Assembly: GCF_009755665.1 (NCBI RefSeq)
Contig: NZ_CP046622.1
Span: forward strand, 4,154,001 to 4,218,000
Reading direction: 5' to 3'
DNA: 64,000 bases
Origin: Variovorax paradoxus
GTDB taxonomy: Bacteria > Pseudomonadota > Gammaproteobacteria > Burkholderiales > Burkholderiaceae_C
Of this stretch, positions 1 through 8,387 are shown one piece after another; positions within the stretch are counted from its first letter, which is position 1, and each line of letters opens with the position of its first letter. The notes under the pieces are model-generated. The model was not told the origin of the DNA and searched no databases. It saw only the letters and a list, made by a program, of their open reading frames with translations. The translations under genes and the position numbers were made by a program.

Positions 1-319
1 GCGACTTGCACAGAAATTGTCGTTCATCACCCGAACAAATTAACGATTGGTGACATACTTTAACTTCGATCCTCGGTCGTAGTTAACCATCGTTTCGTTG
101 AGTCGTTGTTTTTAGGTCCCTGGACTCCGTAACCAGCCCACCCGCGGACGTAGAACGCGTCGCTCCACCCAATTTGCTTCAACAATGTGAAATAGCAGAG
201 GGCGTCTCTAGATACACTTGTTTCATGACCGAGCCGGACCTACGCACCTATTTCCTGCAACCTGAGTCAAGACCGTTCACTCGCACCTCATTGGCGATGG
301 GCAATAGGAGAGCTTCAAC
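1..319. other. Non-coding leader of the MazG/DUF2075 cassette
   Basis: No convincing gene is visible on either strand in these 319 bases. The stretch is visibly richer in A and T than the chromosome to its right. It ends in an AGGAG ribosome-binding site at 306-310, nine bases before the MazG start. No promoter could be assigned with confidence and no attachment site or repeat was recognised. Confidence 0.5.
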
Positions 320-733
320 ATGACCGATGCCGTTGACGCAACGTCAGGCACCGCGCTTGTCGACTTGGCACAGCTCGCAGCCCGCTTAGAGCAGTTTGCA
401 GACGAGCGCGATTGGGCGCAGTTCCACTCGCCCAAGAATTTGGTGATGGCCCTGACGGGCGAAGTCGGGGAACTGAACGAAATCTTCCAATGGATGTCGG
501 AGGCCGCTTCCAAAGATGCCGGTCGAGACGTCCAGACGGCTAGGGCCGTGCAAGACGAGCTTGCGGACGTTCTGCTCTACCTCGTCCGCCTCTCTTCAGT
601 CTTGGGGATCGACCTCGATGCCGCGGTTCAGCAGAAGCTGAAGGACAACGCCATGCGATACCCCGCAGAAAAGGTTCGGGGCAGCAGCAAGAAGCACGGC
701 CAACCGGAATCCGACGAGTCCGGGAAGAACTGA
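320..733 (+). CDS. MazG-like nucleotide pyrophosphohydrolase
   Basis: A 137-residue protein of the all-alpha NTP pyrophosphohydrolase (MazG/dCTPase-like) superfamily, which hydrolyses nucleoside triphosphates to monophosphate and pyrophosphate. The metal-binding signature is visible as EVGE (E48, E51) followed by ELAD (E80, D83), the EXXE-12-28-EXXD pattern of the family. The length fits a stand-alone single-domain enzyme, not the two-domain housekeeping MazG. The start is set by AGGAG nine bases upstream. The stop lies one base before the start of the nuclease/helicase gene, so the two are almost certainly co-transcribed. The substrate cannot be read from sequence; house-cleaning of modified nucleotides and nucleotide depletion during phage infection are both possible. 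Confidence 0.85.
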   Translation: MTDAVDATSGTALVDLAQLAARLEQFADERDWAQFHSPKNLVMALTGEVGELNEIFQWMSEAASKDAGRDVQTARAVQDELADVLLYLVRLSSVLGIDLDAAVQQKLKDNAMRYPAEKVRGSSKKHGQPESDESGKN

Positions 734-734
734 C

Positions 735-2612
735 GTGATCGTCTACCAAGCCGATAAGAAGCAGTTTCTCAGCGACAACAACGACAGAGACATCGAAGAC
801 GTCATCCTGGCCAAGTACACGACTGCTACCGGCCGAAGGGTACCGGCGGCGGAGATGCGGTCATGGAAGGAATCGCTGGGGTACATGTCCCGGGTTCTCA
901 GCGCTTCGGATATTCCTGATGACGTCGGCGTTGCAGTCGAGCTTCATATTCCGCAAAGCTCTAAGCGCATCGACATCAGCCTGACCGGCCGAGGTCACGA
1001 CAACTCGAAGAATGTCGTGCTCATCGAGCTCAAGCAGTGGGACAAGGTGAAGCCTTCGACCAAGGACGCACTGGTCAGCACATATCTTGGTGGGGGGCAC
1101 CGAGAGGTCGTTCATCCTTCGTACCAAGCGTGGTCCTACGCCTCGTTGATGGAGGGTTTCAACGAAGCCGTCTACTCCGGCGGTATCTCGGTTCAGGCCT
1201 GCGCGTATCTGCACAACTACGAGCGCGACGGTGTCATCGACTCGGACCACTACGCCGGCTATATCGAGAAAGCGCCGCTTTTCTTGCGGGGGGAGACCGA
1301 GCGGAGCTTGCTGCGCAACTTCATCAAGCAGCACATCAAGTTCGGCGACCCGAGCGTGCTCTACGAATTGGTGAATGGCCGAATCAGGCCGTCGAAGGCG
1401 CTTAGCGAGAGCCTTGCCGGCCTGCTGAGGGGAAACGCCGAGTTCATCTTGATCGACGACCAGAAAGAGGTTTACGAGAACATCTTGGCTGCTGGTCGAG
1501 CTGCATCGAGCGCGAGCCCCAAGGTCGTGATCGTCGAAGGCGGCCCGGGAACTGGCAAGACCGTTCTCGCCATTAACGCACTCGTCGCCCTAATGGGTGC
1601 TGGCTTGAACTGCAAGTACGTTTCAAAGAACGCCGCGCCCCGGCGCGTGTACGAAACCAAGCTTGCAGGCACGATGACTCGCACTCGCTATTCAAATCTC
1701 TTTACGGGCTCGGGTGGCTTCATCGATACGCCGAGCGACACGTTCGATGTGCTGATCGTGGACGAGGCTCACCGCCTGAACGAGAAGAGCGGCCTGTACG
1801 GCAACCTCGGTGAGAACCAGGTCAAGGAACTCATCGCCGCAGCCAAGTGCACGGTGTTTTTCATCGATGAAGACCAACGCGTGACGTTGAGCGACATCGG
1901 CACTAAGAAAACCATTCGCGACTTTGGTATTGGCAAAGGCGCGGAGGTGTCGGAACACGAGTTGGCCTCTCAGTTCAGGTGCAGTGGTTCGGACGGCTAC
2001 ATCGCGTGGCTGGACGACACGCTCGACGTTCGGCAAACAGCGAACAAAATGCTCACTCCCGCTGAGTTCGACTTCAAGGTCTTCAGCACGCCCGACGAGC
2101 TTCACGCATCGATCGCAGAGAAGAACAAGTCAGGCACCGCCCGCGTTGTCGCTGGTTATTGCTGGCCATGGACCAGCAAGAAAGACCCCAAGACTTTCGA
2201 CATCGTCATTGGCGAGTATCGAAAGCGATGGAACCTCGATGTCGATGGGAGCCTTTGGATCATCGCGCCAAACTCGATCAACGAGGTTGGTTGCATCCAC
2301 ACCTGCCAAGGTCTCGAGGTGGACTACATCGGCGTGATCATCGGACCGGACTTGATCGTGCGTGATGGGCTCATCAAGACAGTGCCGAGTGCGCGGGACC
2401 GATACGACAAGACCTTGCGTGGTTACAAGGTTCGGCTTAAGGCAGATCCGAAGAAGGCTACCGCGGAGGCGGATCTGATCATTAAGAACACCTACCGCAC
2501 GCTGATGACGCGCGGCATGAAAGGGTGCTACGTCTATTGCAGTGACGAAGAGACCGCGAACTACTTTCGTGCACGACTATCGCCGGGATCGCTGGCTACG
2601 ACACCGCCGTAA
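735..2612 (+). CDS. PD-(D/E)XK-like nuclease fused to a DUF2075 P-loop helicase
   Basis: A 625-residue protein. The core is a DUF2075 (COG3410) superfamily-1-like NTPase: Walker A GGPGTGKT (269-276), Walker B VDEAH (342-346), a Q-containing motif FIDEDQR (about 377-382), and a C-terminal TCQGLEVDY motif typical of the family. Upstream, residues 80-131 carry D80, E98-L-K100 and Q131 with spacing that fits a PD-(D/E)XK nuclease, so it may be a nuclease-helicase fusion. The start is GTG, one base after the mazG-like stop, indicating translational coupling. The function of DUF2075 proteins is not established. The helicase plus nuclease layout beside a nucleotide hydrolase recalls defence modules, which is inference. 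The 3' end overlaps the opposing small gene by 52 bases. Confidence 0.85.
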   Translation: MIVYQADKKQFLSDNNDRDIEDVILAKYTTATGRRVPAAEMRSWKESLGYMSRVLSASDIPDDVGVAVELHIPQSSKRIDISLTGRGHDNSKNVVLIELKQWDKVKPSTKDALVSTYLGGGHREVVHPSYQAWSYASLMEGFNEAVYSGGISVQACAYLHNYERDGVIDSDHYAGYIEKAPLFLRGETERSLLRNFIKQHIKFGDPSVLYELVNGRIRPSKALSESLAGLLRGNAEFILIDDQKEVYENILAAGRAASSASPKVVIVEGGPGTGKTVLAINALVALMGAGLNCKYVSKNAAPRRVYETKLAGTMTRTRYSNLFTGSGGFIDTPSDTFDVLIVDEAHRLNEKSGLYGNLGENQVKELIAAAKCTVFFIDEDQRVTLSDIGTKKTIRDFGIGKGAEVSEHELASQFRCSGSDGYIAWLDDTLDVRQTANKMLTPAEFDFKVFSTPDELHASIAEKNKSGTARVVAGYCWPWTSKKDPKTFDIVIGEYRKRWNLDVDGSLWIIAPNSINEVGCIHTCQGLEVDYIGVIIGPDLIVRDGLIKTVPSARDRYDKTLRGYKVRLKADPKKATAEADLIIKNTYRTLMTRGMKGCYVYCSDEETANYFRARLSPGSLATTPP

Positions 2613-2899
2613 GGATCGACGTCGGCAGTGGCATTCACTGGATCATTCGCGCGAGTTCCGCTCAGCACCTCTTGAGTAAGCCGGACGGCCTCAGTTGCGA
2701 GATCTGCCGCAATCCACATGATGTTGTCCCGATGCTTCGCCCCAATCGCATCGAACCACTCAGCCCCATCCCCATAGCAGCAACTCAGCAGAGATTGCAA
2801 TTGGGACAACTTGTTCTCAAGAACGTCCGCCGCGTCCTGCTGATGGATTGCGTGGTCGGATGCGGGCGTGTTCCGCCCGGTGATAATTCGATCAGCCAC
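2561..2899 (-). CDS. Small hypothetical protein
   Basis: A 112-residue protein of unknown function, read leftward and convergent with the DUF2075 gene, whose last 52 bases it overlaps. The start is GTG, with a GGAAGG ribosome-binding sequence about ten bases upstream. The middle (about residues 25-80) is probably helical and contains WFDAIGAKHRDNIMWIAADL, which resembles small unannotated proteins of betaproteobacteria and pseudomonads with alternating helices and conserved tryptophans. No signal peptide, membrane segment or catalytic motif is visible. It may belong to the accessory segment, perhaps as a small regulator, but that is a guess. Confidence 0.5.
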   Translation of the reverse strand: MADRIITGRNTPASDHAIHQQDAADVLENKLSQLQSLLSCCYGDGAEWFDAIGAKHRDNIMWIAADLATEAVRLTQEVLSGTRANDPVNATADVDPYGGVVASDPGDSRARK

Positions 2900-3261
2900 T
2901 TAATGTGCGCCTTCCAAGGTGTTGCACGTTGATTGGTCAGACGGCCATGGTGTTAGCGCACCTTGGCCGTCGCCTTTTGTGCCTCACATCAACATCGCTG
3001 CGGTGTGCATTGCGATGTCTTGCCGTGAGGCGCGGCAGTCGTTCAAATGTAAGAACAGAAGCGCCCCATTGGTGGCCTCGACGCAGTGGATGCAGTGAAC
3101 AAATCGAGCATCGGCCCAACTTTTCCCACATCAGCAAGGCAATCAAGAAATCGCACGCGCCACGGCGCGGTTGGTCGAAACGCTTTGCTGAGCAGCAGCA
3201 AGCAACCGGATTCCAACCAACTGCTGCAAACTCTCTGAACCGCACAAGCTCCGGAGCCCGC
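2900..3261. other. Intergenic region between the accessory cassette and pta-like gene
   Basis: About 360 bases without a supported gene. It holds the ribosome-binding site of the small leftward gene at its left end, a hairpin at 2940-2971, and a GGAG element six bases before the rightward start at 3262. The upstream open frame continuous with the phosphotransacylase has no start signal or conserved sequence and is not treated as coding. Confidence 0.5.
2940..2978 (+). terminator. Hairpin, possible weak terminator
   Basis: Perfect outer arms GACGGCCA / TGGCCGTC enclose inner arms GGTG / CACC around a six-base loop, with one T-T mismatch. The tract CCTTTTG follows. It lies about 330 bases after the DUF2075 stop, so it could end that transcript, but the T run is short. 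It could equally act upstream of the small leftward gene. Confidence 0.35.
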
Positions 3262-4218
3262 ATGCCCCTCTCATCCCCCCCGCCTCCCACCCCCCACTAC
3301 GACCGCCTCATCACCGCAGCCCGCGCCCTCCCACCGCTGCGCGTCGCAGTCGTCCACCCAGCCGACGCCGTCTCCCTCGAAGCAGCCCTCGCTTCAGCCG
3401 CACTCGGCCTCATCGCCCCCACGCTCATCGGCCCGCGCGCAAAGATCGAAGCCGCGGCACGCGAGGCGAATGCAGACCTTTCCAACATCCCCATCGTCGA
3501 TGCTCCCCACAGCCACGCCGCAGCCGATGCCGCCGTGGCCATGGCCTTGCGCGGCGAGGTCGATGCGTTGATGAAAGGCAGCCTGCACACCGACGAGCTG
3601 ATGGGCGCGGTGGTGCGGCGCGAGGGCGGGCTGCGCACGTCGCGGCGCATCAGCCACTGCTTTGTGATGGACGTTCCGGGGCACCCGCAGCCGCTCATCA
3701 TTTCTGACGCGGCCATCAACATTGCGCCCACGCTCGATGAAAAGGTCGACATCGTGCAGAACGCGATCGACCTTGCGCATGCGCTGCAGATGCCTGCGGT
3801 GCGGGTGGCGATTCTCTCGGCCACTGAAACGGTGAGCACCAAGGTGCCTTCCACGCTGGATGCGGCGGTGCTGTGCAAGATGGCCGACCGCGGGCAGATT
3901 ACCGGCGCAGAGGTCGACGGGCCGTTGGCCATGGACAACGCCATCGACGCGGAGGCGGCGCGCATCAAGGGCATCGTGTCGCCGGTGGCGGGCCGCGCCA
4001 ATGTGCTGATCGTGCCCAGCCTCGACGCGGGCAACATGTTGGCAAAGAGCCTCACCTTTCTGGGCGGGGCGTATGCGGCGGGCATTGTGCTGGGCACGCG
4101 GGTGCCGGTCATCCTGACGAGCCGGGCCGACTCGGAGCCGGCGCGCCTGGCCTCTTGCGCGGTGGCGTCAATGCTGGCCAAGGCGGGGCGCGAGCGACTC
4201 ATCAAGGCGGTGGGCTGA
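3262..4218 (+). CDS. Phosphate acetyl/butyryltransferase family enzyme
   Basis: A 318-residue member of the phosphate acetyl/butyryltransferase family (PF01515, Ptb-like short form), which exchanges an acyl group between CoA and phosphate. The whole length is one catalytic domain without the long N-terminal regulatory part of Pta from enterobacteria. Typical family segments are present (DALMKGSLHTDELMG near residue 92, PLIISDAAINIAP near 150, VLIVPSLDAGNMLAKSL near 250). The start at 3262 follows GGAG; a longer upstream open frame is rejected for lack of conservation. Acetate kinase, its usual partner, lies 6.8 kb away on the other strand. Together they could make or use acetyl phosphate. Acetyl- versus butyryl-CoA preference is not readable. 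Confidence 0.85.
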   Translation: MPLSSPPPPTPHYDRLITAARALPPLRVAVVHPADAVSLEAALASAALGLIAPTLIGPRAKIEAAAREANADLSNIPIVDAPHSHAAADAAVAMALRGEVDALMKGSLHTDELMGAVVRREGGLRTSRRISHCFVMDVPGHPQPLIISDAAINIAPTLDEKVDIVQNAIDLAHALQMPAVRVAILSATETVSTKVPSTLDAAVLCKMADRGQITGAEVDGPLAMDNAIDAEAARIKGIVSPVAGRANVLIVPSLDAGNMLAKSLTFLGGAYAAGIVLGTRVPVILTSRADSEPARLASCAVASMLAKAGRERLIKAVG

Positions 4219-4389
4219 CGCCTGTTTTTCAAAGCCCGGCGGCAACCCGCATTTGTATGCCGGCACACCGCGAACCCCCAATAGGTAGTTCTCCCTCGTT
4301 TCAGGCTGCCCCGCACCACCCAAACTGCTGCCAAAGGCGCATCATCGCCTTGAGCGAACCCGCGTTGCAGACTGTGTGCGAGGCAGAGC

Positions 4390-7300
4390 ATGACAAGGTT
4401 CAAGAAGGTCTTCTGGATCGGCACTGGGCTCGCCGTGCTGGGTGCGCTCGGTGCCTTTCTGGTGGTCGATGAGCTGAAGACCTCGCGCCTGCAATCCGCC
4501 TTGTGGCGCGACTTTTCCGCCGGCGCCACCTTCAGCGTCGATTCGGGTCCCAGCAACGCCATTCGCTTTCCCCAAACTGGGCCGTACGACGAGCGGATGG
4601 GCTATCACGATCTGCCCCGTTTCATCGAGCGGCTCGGGCCGCATGGCTTCACCATCACCCGGCAGGCGCGCATGTCGCCTCGCCTCATCGAGCTGCAGGA
4701 GCACGGGCTTTTTACGCCCTACCGCGAAAAGAACCAGGCCGGCCTTACGGTGCGCGACTGCCGAAACACGGCGCTGCTGCACACGCGGGTGCCGCAGCGC
4801 GCCTACGAGCGCTTTGAAGAGGTGCCGCCGCTCTTGGTGAGCAGCCTGCTGTTCGTCGAAGACCGCCACCTGCTTGACGCGGAGCCGCCGCAGCGCAACC
4901 CGGCGCTCGACCCGGAGCGCTTTGCCAAGGCCGCAGTGGAGCACGGGCTGCGGGTGTTCAGCCCCAGCCAGTCGGCCACGGGCGGCAGCACGCTGGCCAC
5001 GCAAATCGAAAAGTACCGCCATTCGCCGCACGGCCGCACGGGATCGGTGCGCGAAAAGCTGCGGCAAATGGCGTCTGCATCTGTGCGCGCCTATCAAGAC
5101 GGGGACGACACGCTGGCGCGGCGCCGGCAGATCGTGGTCGACTATCTCGACACGGTGCCGCTGGCCGCGCGCCCCGGCATGGGCGAGGTGCACGGCATGG
5201 GCGACGGGCTGTGGGCCTGGTACGGGCGCGACTTTCGGGAAGTGAACCGCCTGCTGGCCGACCAGGCGGAGGGCGCCGCCCCCACGCCCGATGGGCTGCG
5301 TCGCCAGGCGCAGGCCTTCAAGCAGGCGCTGTCGCTGATGATTGCGCAGCGCCGCCCGTCGCAACACCTGCTGGGCGACGGCGCAAGCCTGGGCCGGCTC
5401 ACCAACAGCTACCTGCGGCTGATGGCCGAGGCGGGCGTTATTTCGCCCACGCTGCGCGATGCGGCGTTGCCCCTGCCCTTGCACCTGCGGCCCGAGCTGC
5501 CCCCGACCGCGCGGCCCGACTTTGTTCAGCGCAAGGCCACGAGTGCGCTGCGCACCCACATCTCCACCCTGCTCGACGTGCCGCGCGCCTACGACCTGGA
5601 GCGGCTCGACCTGGAGGCCGAAACCAGCCTGGACGGCGAGGCGCAAGCGCTGGCGGCACAGGTGCTGGCAGGGCTGCGCACGCCGGCCGCGGCCAAGGCG
5701 GCGGGGTTGTACGGCCCGCACCTGCTGGATGCGGGCGCAGACCCGAGCCCGCTGGTCTACAGCTTCACGCTGTTCGAGCGTGGTCCCCAAGGCAGCCTGC
5801 TGCGGGTTCAGGCAGACAGCATCGACCAGCCTTTCGACGTGAACCAGGGCGCGCGGCTGGACCTTGGCTCCACCGCCAAGCTGCGCACGCTGGTGAGCTA
5901 CCTCGAGCTGGTGGCCGAGCTGCACGCCAGCTGGGCCGGATTGGGCACCGCGCAGCTCACGGCACTGGCTCCCAGCCCGCGCGACCCGCTGGGCGTGTGG
6001 GCGCGGCAGTACCTGCTGCGCGCCAAGGACAAGCGCCTGGCGCCCATGCTCGAAGCAGCCATGGAGCGCAAGTATTCGGCCAACCCGGGCGAAGCCTTCT
6101 TTACCGGCGGTGGCCTGCACCAGTTCGAAAATTTCGAGCGCTCGCGCAACAACGAGTTCATTACCGTGCGCGAAGGCTTCAAGCATTCGATCAACCTGGT
6201 GTTCATTCGCCTGATGCGCGACGTGGTGCGCCACCGCATGTTCGGCGGCGAGTCAGACGCCGAGCAACTGCTCAAAGACCCAACCGACCCGCGCCGGCGC
6301 GAGCTGCTCGTGCGCTTTGCCGACCGTGAGGGCTCGGCCTTTCTGATGCGCTTCTATCGCAAGTACCAGCGCCTGCCGGCGGCCGATGCCCAGGCCTTGC
6401 TGCTGCGCGGCGTGCGGCCTTCGGCGCCGCGCCTGGCCAGCGTGCTGTTCACCGTGGAGCCAGATGCGGACGAGACCCGGCTCGAAGAACTGCTTTCGCA
6501 GAAGCTGGGCCGCGGATACGACGGCTCGCCGCGCGAACTGCGTGCGCTGCGCACCACCTACGCCAACCTTTCGCTGGCAGACCGCGGCTACGTGGCGCGC
6601 GTGCATCCGCTGGAGCTGTGGCTGGTGGGCTATTTGCGAAAGCACCCCGGTGCCACGCTGGCCGAGGTGCTGAACGCGAGCACCAGCGAACGCCAAGAGG
6701 TCTACGCCTGGCTCTTCAAGACGCGCCACAAGAGCGCGCAAGACACGCGCCTGCGCGAGCTGATCGAGATCGACGCCTTCGCGCAAATCCACCGCTCGTG
6801 GCAACGCTTGGGCTATCCGTTCGAATCGCTCACACCTTCCTACGCAAGCGCCATCGGCGCATCGGGCGACCGGCCGGCCGCGCTGGCGGAGCTCATGGGC
6901 ATCATCGCCAGCGACGGCATGCGCCACCCGGTGCAGCGCGTGGGCTCACTGCACTTTGCGCGCGACACCCCTTACGAAACACGGTTGGAGCCGCGCAACG
7001 CCGGTGCCGAGCAGGTGCTGCCCGCAGAGGTGGCCGCCACCGTGCGCCAAGCGCTGGTCCAGGTGGTGCAAGACGGCACGGCCCGCCGCCTGAAGGGCGT
7101 GCTGGTGGATGCGGACGGCCGCGCGCTCGAAGTGGGCGGCAAGACCGGCACCGGCGACCACCGCTACGGCCACACCGGCGGCGGGCGCAAGTCTGCGGAG
7201 CGCAAGATCAGCCGCTCGGCCACCTTCGCGTTCACCATTGGCGACCGCTACTTCGGCACCATCATGGCCTACGTGCACGAGCCCCATGCCGCGCGTTACA

Positions 7301-7392
7301 CGTTCACCAGCGCGCTGCCGACGCAGCTGCTCAAGTCGCTGGGGCCGCAGCTGCTGCCAGTGCTGGAGCGCAGCGGCTGCGGCGGCGACTGA
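4390..7392 (+). CDS. Class A-type penicillin-binding protein (glycosyltransferase plus transpeptidase), atypical
   Basis: A 1000-residue bifunctional peptidoglycan synthase. A single N-terminal membrane anchor (about residues 7-26) is followed by a GT51 glycosyltransferase domain: E157-D-R with the catalytic glutamate, and GGSTLATQ about 50 residues later. The transpeptidase domain has S494-T-A-K497 (nucleophile motif), S600-I-N602 and K918-T-G-T-G. The 316-residue distance between the second and third motifs is far longer than usual for the class (nearer 100-200), so a large insertion lies between about 610 and 910. The GT51 motifs are also looser than in PBP1a/1b. The product should sit in the inner membrane with both domains periplasmic. 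It stands alone and is probably an accessory, not the main, synthase. Confidence 0.8.
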   Translation: MTRFKKVFWIGTGLAVLGALGAFLVVDELKTSRLQSALWRDFSAGATFSVDSGPSNAIRFPQTGPYDERMGYHDLPRFIERLGPHGFTITRQARMSPRLIELQEHGLFTPYREKNQAGLTVRDCRNTALLHTRVPQRAYERFEEVPPLLVSSLLFVEDRHLLDAEPPQRNPALDPERFAKAAVEHGLRVFSPSQSATGGSTLATQIEKYRHSPHGRTGSVREKLRQMASASVRAYQDGDDTLARRRQIVVDYLDTVPLAARPGMGEVHGMGDGLWAWYGRDFREVNRLLADQAEGAAPTPDGLRRQAQAFKQALSLMIAQRRPSQHLLGDGASLGRLTNSYLRLMAEAGVISPTLRDAALPLPLHLRPELPPTARPDFVQRKATSALRTHISTLLDVPRAYDLERLDLEAETSLDGEAQALAAQVLAGLRTPAAAKAAGLYGPHLLDAGADPSPLVYSFTLFERGPQGSLLRVQADSIDQPFDVNQGARLDLGSTAKLRTLVSYLELVAELHASWAGLGTAQLTALAPSPRDPLGVWARQYLLRAKDKRLAPMLEAAMERKYSANPGEAFFTGGGLHQFENFERSRNNEFITVREGFKHSINLVFIRLMRDVVRHRMFGGESDAEQLLKDPTDPRRRELLVRFADREGSAFLMRFYRKYQRLPAADAQALLLRGVRPSAPRLASVLFTVEPDADETRLEELLSQKLGRGYDGSPRELRALRTTYANLSLADRGYVARVHPLELWLVGYLRKHPGATLAEVLNASTSERQEVYAWLFKTRHKSAQDTRLRELIEIDAFAQIHRSWQRLGYPFESLTPSYASAIGASGDRPAALAELMGIIASDGMRHPVQRVGSLHFARDTPYETRLEPRNAGAEQVLPAEVAATVRQALVQVVQDGTARRLKGVLVDADGRALEVGGKTGTGDHRYGHTGGGRKSAERKISRSATFAFTIGDRYFGTIMAYVHEPHAARYTFTSALPTQLLKSLGPQLLPVLERSGCGGD

Positions 7393-7442
7393 AACGCAAC
7401 CGCGGGTGTAAAAAGGCGGCCCAGCAAGAGAAAGGGCCTCCG

Positions 7443-8372
7443 ATGCAAATCCGCGAACTCGCCACCGGCCTGCAGTTTCCCGAAGGGCCCATTGCCATGG
7501 ACGATGGCTCTGTGCTGCTGGTTGAAATTGCACGCGGCACGCTCACGCGAGTGCGGCACGACGGCTTGGTGCAGGTGGTGGCCGACCTGGGCGGCGGCCC
7601 CAACGGCGCCGCCATGGGGCCGGACGGCGCGGTGTACGTGTGCAACAGCGGCGGCTTTCGCTGGCATACCGAGGCCGATGGGTGCCACCGCCCGGTGGGC
7701 CAGGCCGAAGACTATTCGGGCGGGCGCATCGAACGCGTGAACCTTGCCACCGGGCAGGCCGAGCGGCTCTACGACATGGTCGAGGGCTTTGCGCTTCGTG
7801 GCCCAAACGACATCGTGTTCGACGCGCAAGGCGGCTTCTACTTTACGGACCTGGGCAAGACGCGCGAGCGCGACATGGACCGCGGCGGCGTGTTCCATGG
7901 CCACAGCATCGGCAGCGCCGTGCATGCGGTCGTGCGGCCGGCGATGACGCCCAACGGCATCGCGCTGTCGCCGGACGGCCGCACGCTCTATTACGCGGAA
8001 ACCGAAGGCGCGCGGCTCTGGGCCTTCGACATCACGGCGCCCGGCCGCCTGCGCAAGGACGGCTGGCCCTCGCCGCACGGTGGCCGCATGCTGTGCGCAT
8101 CGCCGGGCGGGCACTACCAGCGCTTCGACTCGATGGCGGCCGATGCGCTGGGCAACCTGTGCGTGGCCACGCTGCTGCACGGCGGCATCACCATCGTTGC
8201 GCCGGACGGCAGCACCTGCGACCACGTGCCGCTGCCCGACCGCTACACCACCAACATCTGCTTTGGCGGGCGCGACATGCGCACGGCGTACGTCACGCTA
8301 TCGGGCAGCGGGCGGTTGATTGCCATCGATGACTGGCCCACGCCGGGGCTCAGGCTGAACTTTCAGGCCTGA
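7443..8372 (+). CDS. SMP-30/gluconolactonase-like beta-propeller hydrolase
   Basis: A 309-residue cytoplasmic protein of the SMP-30/gluconolactonase/LRE family, six-bladed propellers that hydrolyse sugar or other lactones with a bound divalent metal. Family hallmarks are visible: FPEGP at the N-terminus with the metal-ligand glutamate (E14), RGPNDIVFD in the middle, and TPNGIALSPDGRTLYYAET late in the chain. No signal peptide. The start at 7443 follows AAAGGG by a few bases, 50 bases after the penicillin-binding protein gene. It converges on the LysR gene at 8388, leaving only 15 bases. The substrate is unknown. Confidence 0.8.
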   Translation: MQIRELATGLQFPEGPIAMDDGSVLLVEIARGTLTRVRHDGLVQVVADLGGGPNGAAMGPDGAVYVCNSGGFRWHTEADGCHRPVGQAEDYSGGRIERVNLATGQAERLYDMVEGFALRGPNDIVFDAQGGFYFTDLGKTRERDMDRGGVFHGHSIGSAVHAVVRPAMTPNGIALSPDGRTLYYAETEGARLWAFDITAPGRLRKDGWPSPHGGRMLCASPGGHYQRFDSMAADALGNLCVATLLHGGITIVAPDGSTCDHVPLPDRYTTNICFGGRDMRTAYVTLSGSGRLIAIDDWPTPGLRLNFQA

Positions 8373-8387
8373 CGCCGCACGGCCTCG

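Noticed and set aside
2905..3261. N-terminal extension of the phosphotransacylase
   Set aside because: The family domain starts after 3262 and GGAG supports that start.
4342..6234. Long open frame on the minus strand (630 codons) across the penicillin-binding protein gene
   Set aside because: It has the arginine/alanine/glutamine-rich composition of a frame read on the opposite strand of GC-rich coding DNA, while the plus frame has all penicillin-binding protein motifs.
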